The notes: a model not told the origin generated them from the sequence alone. 6,610 bases of DNA from Pirellulales bacterium (GCA_030607895.1 JAUWJC010000240.1:1-6610); one strand, 5' to 3'. Counted from the stretch's first letter, positions 1-6,487 are shown. Program-made: numbers and translations.

Positions 1-2
1 CC

Positions 3-1526
3 GACGACCCGGTCAAAGTGACCAACCAACAGGAGTTGAAACAGCAGAGGAAGAAGGCGGCGCACCGCGTGCGGCGGATCATCTTCAACAACGACGGCGA
101 TGATGCGTTCCGTTGCAAGGAACCCACCGCCGAGTCCCTGCTGGCCAGGCGTACAACCGCGCTGGTTGGGACGCACGTGGACACCATCTTTTATAGTACG
201 ACCCAGAGCGTGGGCCTGTACAGCCACAACAACAAGGCGGCCCAAGTTCTCCTCCCCAAGACAAAGCCGTTCCTTGCCAACAATTGGACCCGTGAATTCA
301 TCGACCAGGGTACGGACTGTTTGGAGATCATGGTTGACTTCTGTCATAAGAAGAACATCGAGGTCTTCTGGTCGCATCGGATGAACGATACGCACGATGC
401 GTCGCCGGTCTACGGGCACTGCCTTCTTCCCCAGTGGAAGAAGGACCACCCGGAGTGGCTCCTGGGAAGCCTCGGCAAGAAGCAGAGGCACGGCAGACCT
501 ACGGCTGCGGACTATGGCCGGCAAGAAGTCCGAGACATGGTGTTCAACGTCTTCCAGGAAGTGTGTCAGAACTACGACGTTGATGGAATCGAATTGGACT
601 TCTTCCGCCACTCCTACTTCTTCAAGCGTCACGCCATGGGCCAGGATGCGGGACCGGAACAGTGCGAGTTGATGACCGGGCTGCTGCGCCGCATCAGGAA
701 GATGACCGAGACGGGGGGTCTGGAGCGGGGCCGCCCGCTACTGCTGGCGGTCCGCGTGCCCGACTCGGTCGGCTACTGCGCCGCTATCGGGCTGGATATC
801 GTCGCTTGGCTGGAAGAGGACCTGGTCGATATCCTGGTGCCCACCGGCTACTTCCGCTTGAACCACTGGGATGTGAGCGTTCAGCTCGGGCACAAGTACG
901 ATGTGCCGGTCTATCCGTGTCTGAGCGAGACGCGGGTGCGCGACCCCGAAGCCCACAAGGTGCGGAACTCGCTTGAATGTTACCGGGCCCGGGCAATGAA
1001 CGTGTGGCACTCGGGCGCCGATGGGGTGTATCTGTTCAACCTGTTCGACCCACAACTGCCACACTGGAGCGAGCTGGGAGACCCGAAATTGCTTGAGACC
1101 AAGGACAAGGTCTATTGCACGGGCGCCCGAGGCGTGGGGAGCATCAATGGGACGCTTACCGGCGGAATGCGATTCCTGAAGCGGCAGGTCGTGTTGCCTG
1201 AGCGACCCGTGGCACTCAAGCCGGGCCAGCCGGCGGCCATCGAGCTTCGCGTCGGGCAGCAACTCGACAGTGGGCAGGCCCCGGCAGCGGTGCCCGACGT
1301 GAAGCTTCGCCTGCGAGTGCATGGGCTGACCAACGCCGGCGATCTCTCGGTGAAACTCAACGACCAGCCGCTGACCGACGGCACGAAGTCCGACGCATGG
1401 CTGGAGTACCCGGTCAGCCCGGCATCCGTTACCAAAGGAACCAACCGCTTTGAGATCACACTCAAACCAGACAGCACGGCCAAGTGCGCAGTCGAGGACC
1501 TGCTCCTTTGGGTCCGGTACGAGTAA
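3..1526 (+). CDS. GHL-type (family 10-like) TIM-barrel glycosyl hydrolase homologue, 5' partial
   Basis: The protein looks like the 'family 10-like' glycosyl hydrolase group (GHL10/DUF187 type), putative extracellular glycan hydrolases of mostly unknown substrate. Numbering from a GTG at 18, a TIM barrel runs from about residue 45 to 370. Visible strand motifs are FWSHRMNDTHD (117-127) and DVDGIELDFFRH (187-198). The acidic E192 and D194 of the second motif sit where related barrels carry conserved carboxylates, so they are the best catalytic candidates. Residues about 385-502 form a beta-rich C-terminal domain (LRLRVHGL, LSVKLNDQPL, NRFEITL). The frame has no stop upstream of the GTG as far as the window edge, reading D-D-P-V-K before it, and no Shine-Dalgarno is visible at the GTG. 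The true start, probably with a signal peptide, is therefore likely outside. The stop is TAA at 1524. The fold call is fairly secure; the enzymatic specificity is not known. Confidence 0.85.
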   Translation, partial: DDPVKVTNQQELKQQRKKAAHRVRRIIFNNDGDDAFRCKEPTAESLLARRTTALVGTHVDTIFYSTTQSVGLYSHNNKAAQVLLPKTKPFLANNWTREFIDQGTDCLEIMVDFCHKKNIEVFWSHRMNDTHDASPVYGHCLLPQWKKDHPEWLLGSLGKKQRHGRPTAADYGRQEVRDMVFNVFQEVCQNYDVDGIELDFFRHSYFFKRHAMGQDAGPEQCELMTGLLRRIRKMTETGGLERGRPLLLAVRVPDSVGYCAAIGLDIVAWLEEDLVDILVPTGYFRLNHWDVSVQLGHKYDVPVYPCLSETRVRDPEAHKVRNSLECYRARAMNVWHSGADGVYLFNLFDPQLPHWSELGDPKLLETKDKVYCTGARGVGSINGTLTGGMRFLKRQVVLPERPVALKPGQPAAIELRVGQQLDSGQAPAAVPDVKLRLRVHGLTNAGDLSVKLNDQPLTDGTKSDAWLEYPVSPASVTKGTNRFEITLKPDSTAKCAVEDLLLWVRYE

Positions 1527-1969
1527 TCTTCCATGCTCCTTTGCGAGCACCTGGTGGGCGGCTTTCTCGACTACGAAAACTGCTCCGCGGGAAGGGTCTA
1601 TGGTATATGTATCATCTGAGGTTTTTCTCAGCCAACCCCCCACTTTACCATGTCCGTAACGGGGTCAACTCTTGACACTTGACATATTCCTGCAGTACCA
1701 GAACAGCACGGCCGGGCTGAGCGCTCGGCTGGACGCCTGATAGTGACGCATTGTCAAGTGTCGACCCCATAGCCCATAGCCGATGGGGCGGCTCGACAAG
1801 CTGGGACGTCAACTGGTCCCGGTTTGGGGTGAGCACTTCGGCCCGGTTGCGGAAGAAAACCCGCCACGCGTGCGGACCGTGTAGGCTTGCGGCGCGCCAT
1901 CCGCGGAGTCCGGTCGCGGCTTTATGTTGTCAACCGCGACTACCGGTCGCGGCTTTATGTTGGCCCGCG
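1527..1969. other. Gene-free convergent intergenic region with repeats
   Basis: This 443-base stretch separates two convergent genes and holds no ORF with recognisable protein character. A small stem-loop (TGCTC/GAGCA, 1534-1549) follows the upstream stop by eight bases but lacks a U-tract, so it is at best a weak transcription-end signal. Another 5-bp hairpin (CTGAG/CTCAG) lies at 1616-1631. The inverted repeat at 1661-1768 and the repeat at 1910-1972 are described separately. Between them, 1769-1909 shows only CATAGCC twice in a row (1769-1782) and a CCCCAT/ATGGGG pair (1765-1788). Confidence 0.7.
1661..1768. repeat. Imperfect inverted repeat, possible MITE/REP-like element relic
   Basis: GGGGTC plus GACACTTGACA occurs at 1661-1684, with seven extra bases (AACTCTT) between the two blocks. 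It recurs in reverse complement at 1752-1768 without the insertion. The 11-base inner block (1674-1684 against 1752-1762) and the 6-base outer block (1661-1666 against 1763-1768) match perfectly. The roughly 67 bases inside contain a near-palindrome around AGCGCT (1716-1729). The layout, terminal inverted repeats around about 100 bases of non-coding DNA, fits a small non-autonomous element. I recall similar GGGGTCAA...TTGACA ends in planctomycete intergenic DNA, but no copy number can be checked here. Confidence 0.5.
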
Positions 1970-1972
1970 CTA
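1910..1972. repeat. 33-base-period direct repeat with hairpin, 3' of the nitroreductase gene
   Basis: A perfect 20-base direct repeat (CCGGTCGCGGCTTTATGTTG) occurs at 1910-1929 and 1943-1962. Both copies are followed by a related CCGCG(A)CTA, giving two units of about 33 and 30 bases. Between them CCGCGAC (1934-1940) and GTCGCGG (1946-1952) form a perfect 7-bp stem with a 5-base loop. A weaker partner, CCGCG (1901-1905) with CGCGG (1915-1919), precedes the first copy. The last unit overlaps the TAG stop of the minus-strand nitroreductase gene, so the hairpin lies about 18 bases past that stop. It may act as a transcript-end or mRNA-stabilising structure. It has no T-run, so it is not a classic intrinsic terminator. 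Confidence 0.6.
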
Positions 1973-2542
1973 TTGCAGCAGCACTTCCTCCAGCGGACGT
2001 TTGGGCACGTGGTGCGTGCCGTCCGTGTCGCGCCAGTAGGGGAGTTCGTCGGGACTGGTGCCGTGTTCCAGCACGACCGTCTCGTTGGGTACACCCAGCG
2101 CAACGACCAGGAGGATTTCCAGGTGCTCGGGGATGTTCAGCGCGGCCCGCAGTCCGTTCTTGTCGATCGAGCCGACGATGCAGCCGCCAAGCCCTCGCTC
2201 CACCGCGGCCAACAACATGCTCTGAGCGGCGATGCCGTCGTCCCAGCGGACCTGTTTGGCAATTCGGGTATCGCCCAGGATAACGATGTAGCCGGTCGGC
2301 CTCTCGCCTTCGGCCGGACCGGGCCAATCGGTCAGGGCGGCGGCCCAACGGAGATGCGAGAAGATTTTGGCGTTTTTCTCCGGCTCCCAGGAAATCATGA
2401 ACTTAAGCGGCTGCCGGTTGGCCGCCGAGGGGCAGAGCCGGGAAAGCTCGACCAGGCGGACCAGCGTTTCCCTAGCCAGCGGCTCGTTCTCGCGAAACCG
2501 GCGATAGCTGCGGCTACCGGCCAATAGTTCCTCGATTGTCAT
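1970..2542 (-). CDS. Nitroreductase family protein (FMN-dependent oxidoreductase)
   Basis: The 190-residue product matches the nitroreductase/FMN oxidoreductase fold: homodimeric flavoproteins, usually cytoplasmic, that use NAD(P)H to reduce nitro, quinone or related substrates. The N-terminal SRSYRRF (10-16) is the usual arginine-rich FMN phosphate-binding segment. PSAANRQP (38-45) is the second conserved flavin-contact motif. DDGIAAQSMLLAAVERGLGG (101-120) followed by CIVGS is the typical central helix and loop, and ALGVPNE (148-154) the usual late strand. A C-terminal KRPLEEV follows. The length is normal for the smaller subfamily. I chose the ATG at 2542 because GGAG lies six bases upstream. 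An in-frame ATG at 2554 and longer extensions have no ribosome site. It may be co-oriented with the zinc-ribbon gene 166 bases upstream. The physiological substrate cannot be told. Confidence 0.9.
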   Translation of the reverse strand: MTIEELLAGSRSYRRFRENEPLARETLVRLVELSRLCPSAANRQPLKFMISWEPEKNAKIFSHLRWAAALTDWPGPAEGERPTGYIVILGDTRIAKQVRWDDGIAAQSMLLAAVERGLGGCIVGSIDKNGLRAALNIPEHLEILLVVALGVPNETVVLEHGTSPDELPYWRDTDGTHHVPKRPLEEVLLQ

Positions 2543-2573
2543 GCCATACTCCATTGCAGGAAGCAGCGCTATT

Positions 2574-2579
2574 GTTATA
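2574..2579 (-). promoter_or_regulatory. Weak -10-like hexamer upstream of the nitroreductase gene
   Basis: Read on the minus strand, TATAAC lies about 31 bases before the chosen ATG and sits in a short AT-rich patch of otherwise GC-rich DNA. No good -35 element is found at 17 bases (the sequence there is CGTGTG). The gene may have its own promoter here or be read through from the zinc-ribbon gene. Confidence 0.2.
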
Positions 2580-2676
2580 TTTGCTTCGGGCGGGGACACA
2601 CGGTATCAGTCATGTCAGGGAGGGAAAGCAGCATCGTCGAAGCGTTTCATGAGGCTGGGCTTGCGGGAATATCGGC

Positions 2677-2690
2677 GGCGGAATTCCGCC
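2677..2690. repeat. Perfect 14-bp palindrome between the two minus-strand genes
   Basis: GGCGGAATTCCGCC is a perfect palindrome with no loop, located 19 bases past the stop of the zinc-ribbon gene and about 135 bases upstream of the nitroreductase start. It could be an operator half-site pair or chance. It has no U-tract, so it is not an intrinsic terminator. Confidence 0.3.
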
Positions 2691-2708
2691 ACGCGCTCGC
2701 GCTACCTA

Positions 2709-3023
2709 TCACCGGCCGACGACATGGTTGCCTTCGAGCATTTCCTTCGCGTGGAATTGTATCCGCGGATCCTCGTGGCACAAGAATCGTTCGAAAGACT
2801 TGCGGTGCTTGCGGGGAATGATGCCTTCCCAGGTCATGCAGCGCTGGAGATTGCGCAGCGATTGTCGATAATCGAGTTCTTCCGCACCGAGCTTCATGCA
2901 GTCGCGGCAAATGTGACGTGCATGACCGCGGCCGGAAAACTTCTCGTTCGCACGGCAGCGCCCACATACCCCGCAATAGTGGCCTGATTGCCTGGCTTTT
3001 CGTCTGCTTTTCTTCCGCGACAT
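2709..3023 (-). CDS. Small four-cysteine zinc-ribbon-like protein of unknown function
   Basis: A 104-residue basic protein. The N-terminus is a lysine/arginine-rich tail (MSRKKSRRKARQSG), followed by C17-x2-C20 and C39-x2-C42 separated by 18 residues, the usual layout of a structural zinc site. Between the pairs is RANEKFSGRGHARHIC, which resembles a conserved segment I recall from small uncharacterised bacterial proteins with an 'NEKFSG.GH..H.C..C' pattern. The second half (about 46-98) is charged and probably helical. There is an extra Cys at 23. I chose the ATG at 3023 because the recognisable sequence begins there. A TTG at 3098 would add 25 unremarkable residues. No clear Shine-Dalgarno precedes 3023, so the start is uncertain. 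The charge and zinc site suggest nucleic-acid or ribosome binding, but that is inference. It is divergent from the large glycosidase gene. Confidence 0.65.
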   Translation of the reverse strand: MSRKKSRRKARQSGHYCGVCGRCRANEKFSGRGHARHICRDCMKLGAEELDYRQSLRNLQRCMTWEGIIPRKHRKSFERFLCHEDPRIQFHAKEMLEGNHVVGR

Positions 3024-3046
3024 CGAGAAACACGCAATCTGGCGCC

Positions 3047-3075
3047 TTGAAAGCCATGCTAAAAAGGAGTATTGT
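3047..3075 (+). promoter_or_regulatory. Possible sigma-70-type promoter for the glycosidase-nitrilase pair
   Basis: TTGAAA (3047-3052, five of six consensus bases) is followed after exactly 17 bases by TATTGT (3070-3075, four of six). It lies in the 114-base gap between the divergent zinc-ribbon and glycosidase genes and would give a leader of about 55 bases before the ATG at 3138. The match is moderate and promoters in this kind of organism often deviate from the E. coli consensus, so this is only a candidate. Confidence 0.25.
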
Positions 3076-3137
3076 ATCGATTTAGAAGCATAATGCAATC
3101 TCCCCCACCCCCTTTTGTCCCCAGAGGTATCCTCGCC

Positions 3138-5234
3138 ATGAAAATCCAGATCATCGGCGTTTTGATCGGTCTATTGGTTGCAGTGGCGCCGGCACCCGCG
3201 GCCGACGTCGTTTTGGAGACCAACAGCCTGCGGCTGGAAATAGGCGGTGACGGTATCGTCAAAAGCCTTACGTCCAAGCCGGGTGGAACCGAATATGTCT
3301 GGCCCGCCAACCCCGCGCCCGTGGCCATGGTCTATCGGGGTGGGCAACCGTCGGCCATGCGCCAGGAAGACTTCGCCGAGAACGAAGCTCCCGACTATCG
3401 CGGTGGGGAGTCGTTCGGTGCAACCAAAGCGGTGCTCGAAGGCGACAAGCTCACGGTCCGCTTCGGCAAGGCAAACGTCACGGCAACCTATCGGGTGACC
3501 GCCACCCGCCACTACCTGGCGTTGGAATTGCTCAAGCTGGAAGGCGACCCGATCGACCGCATCGCCCTGCTTCAATTCAACATCAGGCGGTTGCCGTATC
3601 TGGGCCCCTGGATAAACGTGGCCTGCGACGACCGGTTCAGCATTTGCCTTTGTGCGGGCAATATCAAAACTAACGCCGGGATGAACCGGCACGAGAAGTA
3701 CGTTCGGATGCGAGCGGTTGCCGATCGGGCGGTTGCCTTTGAAGGAACCACCGCCGTTTTGTTTGGGTGCCATGATCCAAAGGACAAGTTTCTCGACGCG
3801 ATGGAAATCGTGGAGCGCGACTTCAACATGCCCAGCGGTGCCCGAAATCGCCGCTCGCCGATCCAGAAGTATTCCTACCTTTGGTGCAGCCCCACGCCGA
3901 GTGATGTTGACGAGTACATCAAGCTGGCCAAGCGGAGCGGACTCCGCATGATCTTCTTTTCCTACACGTCGATAACGAACGGTGCGGGCCATTTCACCTT
4001 CAATTCGAAGTTCCCCGGCGGCATGGACGACTTGAAGAAGGTAACCGGTGCAATCCGCCGCGCGGGACTCAAGCTGGGATTGCATATACATTACAGTAAG
4101 GCAGTGAAGAACGATCCTTATGTAACCCCGGTGCCCGACGACCGGTTTCACAAGGTCCGCACGTTTACGCTTGCCGAGCCAATCGACGACAAGAGCGTTA
4201 CGATTCCCGTCAAAGAGAACCCGGCCGGCTGCACGCTCGACAAGGGCCGCCGTATCCTCAAGGCCGGCAAAGAACTGATTGCTTACAAGGGCTACACCAC
4301 CGAGCCACCGTTGCGCTTCACCGGTTGCGAGCGAGGCCATTTGAAGACCACCGCGTCGGCCCATCGCGCGGGCGATCGGCTGGGACTGCTGAACGTGGAC
4401 GACTGGGACATCTTCATCCGCTTCGACCAGGATACGGATATCCAGGACGAGGTCGCGCGGCGAATCGGCAAGATCTACCGCCAGAGCGGCCCCTACGACA
4501 TGGTCTACTTCGACGGGGCCGAGGACGTCCATGCACCGTTCTGGTACCATGTTGTCGGTGCGCAGTATCGTGTTTTCCGCCAATTGCAACCGGAACCCCC
4601 GGTATGCGAGGCGGCCATGAGTTGCCACTTCAGTTGGCACATGATGACGCGAAGCAACGCCTACGACGTCCCCTCCCGGTACATCAAGTCGTTCACCCAC
4701 AAGGTCTCCTGCCGCACGGCACCCGTAAGAGCGAGAGACTTCACCCGGATGGACTTCGGCTGGATTTTCGGGCTGTACGACTATATCGGACCCGACGCGC
4801 TGGAGTACCTGCTCAGCCGAGCCGCGGCTTGGGATTGCCCCTTCTCCATACGCATTAGCCCCAAACAAGTGGAGGCCAATCCCCGGGCGGAGGACTGCCT
4901 CGACGTAATCAAGATCTGGGAAGACGCCCGAATCGAAAACAAACTCACCGACACCCAACGCCAGACGCTCAAGACGGTCGATCCAAAACACTACGAGTTC
5001 ATCAAGACCTGGAACGCGATGCTGAAGCCGGAACGCGTAAACACCTGGAAGAAAGCCAAGTTCTCCGATCAGGAACACCACCTGTTTATCAACGAAACCG
5101 GACAATACGAATTGGTTGCCATCGACGAGATTCCGGCGTGGCCGACGGCAAGTTGCTCAGGGCGTACAGCTTCCGCCGCGCGGCGAAACCAAACGATACT
5201 TATGTCCTCGTCTGGGCCGTCCGCGGCAATGTGA
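3138..5234 (+). CDS. Secreted TIM-barrel glycosidase-like protein, interrupted by a frameshift near its C-terminus
   Basis: A large exported enzyme-like protein. I chose the ATG at 3138 because it opens a clear Sec signal peptide (MKIQIIGVLIGLLVAVAPAPAA, cleavage likely after APAA) and GAGG lies about ten bases upstream. A TTG at 3072 would add 22 non-signal residues. Residues 24-240 look like an N-terminal beta-sandwich. A TIM barrel follows from about 245 to 640, with strands YSYLWCSPTP (246-255), MIFFSY (271-276), LKLGLHIHY (311-319), YDMVYFDGAED (453-463), RMDFGWIFGL (537-546) and CPFSIRIS (567-574). D459 is the best catalytic carboxylate candidate. The barrel resembles alpha-galactosidase-like (clan GH-D type) proteins in its FPGGMDDLK...AGLKLGLH pattern, but no family can be assigned firmly. 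A beta module (about 340-418) is inserted in the barrel. True coding stops near residue 666 (base 5135); the last 32 residues to 5234 are out-of-frame, compositionally odd sequence. Confidence 0.8.
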   Translation: MKIQIIGVLIGLLVAVAPAPAADVVLETNSLRLEIGGDGIVKSLTSKPGGTEYVWPANPAPVAMVYRGGQPSAMRQEDFAENEAPDYRGGESFGATKAVLEGDKLTVRFGKANVTATYRVTATRHYLALELLKLEGDPIDRIALLQFNIRRLPYLGPWINVACDDRFSICLCAGNIKTNAGMNRHEKYVRMRAVADRAVAFEGTTAVLFGCHDPKDKFLDAMEIVERDFNMPSGARNRRSPIQKYSYLWCSPTPSDVDEYIKLAKRSGLRMIFFSYTSITNGAGHFTFNSKFPGGMDDLKKVTGAIRRAGLKLGLHIHYSKAVKNDPYVTPVPDDRFHKVRTFTLAEPIDDKSVTIPVKENPAGCTLDKGRRILKAGKELIAYKGYTTEPPLRFTGCERGHLKTTASAHRAGDRLGLLNVDDWDIFIRFDQDTDIQDEVARRIGKIYRQSGPYDMVYFDGAEDVHAPFWYHVVGAQYRVFRQLQPEPPVCEAAMSCHFSWHMMTRSNAYDVPSRYIKSFTHKVSCRTAPVRARDFTRMDFGWIFGLYDYIGPDALEYLLSRAAAWDCPFSIRISPKQVEANPRAEDCLDVIKIWEDARIENKLTDTQRQTLKTVDPKHYEFIKTWNAMLKPERVNTWKKAKFSDQEHHLFINETGQYELVAIDEIPAWPTASCSGRTASAARRNQTILMSSSGPSAAM

Positions 5235-5428
5235 AGTTGCTTCTGCCCGTCGCCTCCAACCGGCTGACTGTAATGAAGCCGCTGGGCACACGGCGGCCGG
5301 TTGAAGCTCAAGGAGACAAAGCGGCAGTCACGGTTGGCGACCGGACGTATCTCGTGTTGGCCGACACCAACCCGGATCGGGCCAGAGATATCCTTCACAA
5401 GGCCGTCGCATCAAAGACCGCCGAGTGA
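5138..5428 (+). pseudogene. Out-of-frame C-terminal domain of the glycosidase-like protein
   Basis: This stretch is the remainder of the preceding gene, displaced by one base. It reads VADGKLLRAYSFRRA, then beta-strand-rich DTYVLVWAVRG, VKLLLPV, VTVGDRTYLVLADT, and ends with a short helix (DRARDILHKAV) and TGA at 5426. It continues naturally from HHLFINETGQYELVAIDEI in the upstream frame. Restoring one G near 5135-5137 gives ...EIP-G-VADGK... and a 763-residue product. No ribosome-binding site supports an independent start at the GTG at 5138. It is probably a C-terminal beta-sandwich of the kind that often ends TIM-barrel glycosidases. Its stop lies 24 bases before the nitrilase ATG, as expected for one operon. 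It could be a genuine break, a sequencing error, or (less likely) recoding. Confidence 0.75.
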
Positions 5429-5452
5429 CACCAATAGCCGGGAGATTCACAC

Positions 5453-6412
5453 ATGCTACCCACTCGGATTCTCGGCATCTTGCTTGTCTTGGGATCGATT
5501 GCCGTGGCCGGGTTGTTGGCGCACCGAGGGCCGATCAATCGGCGGATCGTGCCAATTTCGCTCGTTTGGGACGAGGGGAACCGCACGCTGGAAAAGACCC
5601 TGCTGGCGTTGGACGCAGCCGGGCAGGCCGGCGCCGACCTGGCCTGTTTGCCCCAGGAGTGCGTTTATCAAGGGGCCGAGCCGATTCCCGGCCCGACGGC
5701 CGACGCCATCGCCGCCAAGGCGGCCAAGTACAAAATGTACGTGGTGGGCAACCTCCGCGAGCGGGACGGCGAAAAAATCTATATCACCTCGTTCCTCTGC
5801 GATCGCAAGGGCAAGATCGTCGGCAAGTACCGAAAGAGTCATCGGTTACCCTACGAAGAAGGACCCGGCCCGACCTTCACCCTCGGCGACGATCTGCCCG
5901 TGTTCGCCACCGATTTCGGACGCATCTGCACGAAAATATGCCTGGACGTTGCCGGCCGGGAAATCGACCAGGTAGCCGGCCTGAACCAGGTTGATCTCGT
6001 GCTGTTGCACACGCAGGATGCCGGACCGTTCAACGAGTCGATTCGAATGCGCGACTATCACCGCGCGCTGGACAACGGCTACTTCCTGCTCCGCGCCGCC
6101 GGCGGGTGCAGCGAGACGAGCCACCGCACGTTCATAATGGACCCGTGGGGAACGATCCTCGGTGCCACCCAGTTCCGCACCAACAACGAGCCGGTGATGG
6201 TTACCCTGCAACTCGACAACCGGCCGAAATACTACGAGTGGCCGGAAGAAGTCCGCCGAGCAGGACCCTACCCCGAGCCGGTCAAACGGGGTATCCCCGC
6301 CGAATCGCGAATGAAAATGTACGGCCGTTACAACCGACCCGTGGCCAAAGGCGACCTTCGAGCCGTCGTGCTCGGCCAGCGCCGCCCGGAGTTGTACAAG
6401 CCGAAGAAGTAG
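5453..6412 (+). CDS. Carbon-nitrogen hydrolase (nitrilase superfamily), exported or membrane-anchored
   Basis: A 319-residue member of the nitrilase superfamily, which hydrolyses C-N bonds (amides, nitriles, carbamoyl groups) by a Glu-Lys-Cys triad. The triad is visible: E69 in LPQE, K128 in GKYRKSH and C163 in KICLDV. A further conserved glutamate region (PYEEGPGP, 133-140) follows the lysine. MDPWGTILG (229-237) is the usual late motif. Residues 5-23 are a hydrophobic segment after MLPTR, so the enzyme is exported or anchored, unlike most cytoplasmic nitrilases. A tail of about 50 residues (about 268-319), basic and proline-rich, follows the core. The start is well supported by GGAG eight bases before the ATG. 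It lies 24 bases after the glycosidase-like reading frame, so the two are probably co-transcribed. The substrate is unknown: ureidoglycolate-, N-carbamoyl- or amide-type substrates are all possible within the family. Confidence 0.9.
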   Translation: MLPTRILGILLVLGSIAVAGLLAHRGPINRRIVPISLVWDEGNRTLEKTLLALDAAGQAGADLACLPQECVYQGAEPIPGPTADAIAAKAAKYKMYVVGNLRERDGEKIYITSFLCDRKGKIVGKYRKSHRLPYEEGPGPTFTLGDDLPVFATDFGRICTKICLDVAGREIDQVAGLNQVDLVLLHTQDAGPFNESIRMRDYHRALDNGYFLLRAAGGCSETSHRTFIMDPWGTILGATQFRTNNEPVMVTLQLDNRPKYYEWPEEVRRAGPYPEPVKRGIPAESRMKMYGRYNRPVAKGDLRAVVLGQRRPELYKPKK

Positions 6413-6436
6413 GGTGGGTCGAGGTACGAGCCCCAC
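6411..6436. repeat. Hairpin-forming repeat immediately after the nitrilase stop
   Basis: GTGGGTCG (6414-6421) pairs with CGA-GC-CCCAC (6427-6436), giving 3 plus 5 base pairs with a two-base bulge and a five-base loop. It starts two bases past the stop codon. The GTAGGGTGGGTCGAG...CCCAC form resembles short repeats I recall at gene ends in planctomycete genomes. It could serve as a transcript-end structure for the operon, but it lacks a T-tract. Confidence 0.45.
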
Positions 6437-6468
6437 GCGGAACCGACTCAAACTGTAAGCGGTTAGTG

Positions 6469-6487
6469 GAAAATGGGGACTGGCACT
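6469..6487. repeat. Degenerate copy of the right-end repeat
   Basis: GAAAATGGGGACTGGCACT matches the arm at 6591-6609 at 16 of 19 positions in the same orientation, and is inverted relative to 6548-6566. With the latter it brackets 60 bases of non-coding DNA, so the right end holds three related arms rather than one hairpin. Confidence 0.6.

Noticed and set aside
738..1643. Minus-strand open frame opposite the first hydrolase
   Set aside because: It has no recognisable motif and lies opposite a well-supported TIM-barrel gene.
1645..1836. Short minus-strand frame across the inverted repeat
   Set aside because: Its sequence is mostly a translation of the repeat arms (…EYVKCQELTP…) and it has no ribosome site.
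1751..2527. Long plus-strand open frame opposite the nitroreductase gene
   Set aside because: It is antisense to a clear nitroreductase, is low in recognisable protein character and starts inside an inverted repeat. Long antisense frames are expected in GC-rich DNA.
2541..2987. Plus-strand open frame opposite the zinc-ribbon gene
   Set aside because: The opposite strand has two CxxC pairs and a recognised conserved segment. This frame has none and begins inside the nitroreductase start region.
3171..5105. Very long minus-strand open frame opposite the glycosidase gene
   Set aside because: The plus strand has a signal peptide, barrel motifs and a good start. The minus frame shows no domain and is explained by GC-rich codon bias.
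5128..5145. Programmed -1 ribosomal frameshift
   Set aside because: No X-XXY-YYZ slippery heptamer and no obvious downstream pseudoknot were seen. A missing base is simpler.
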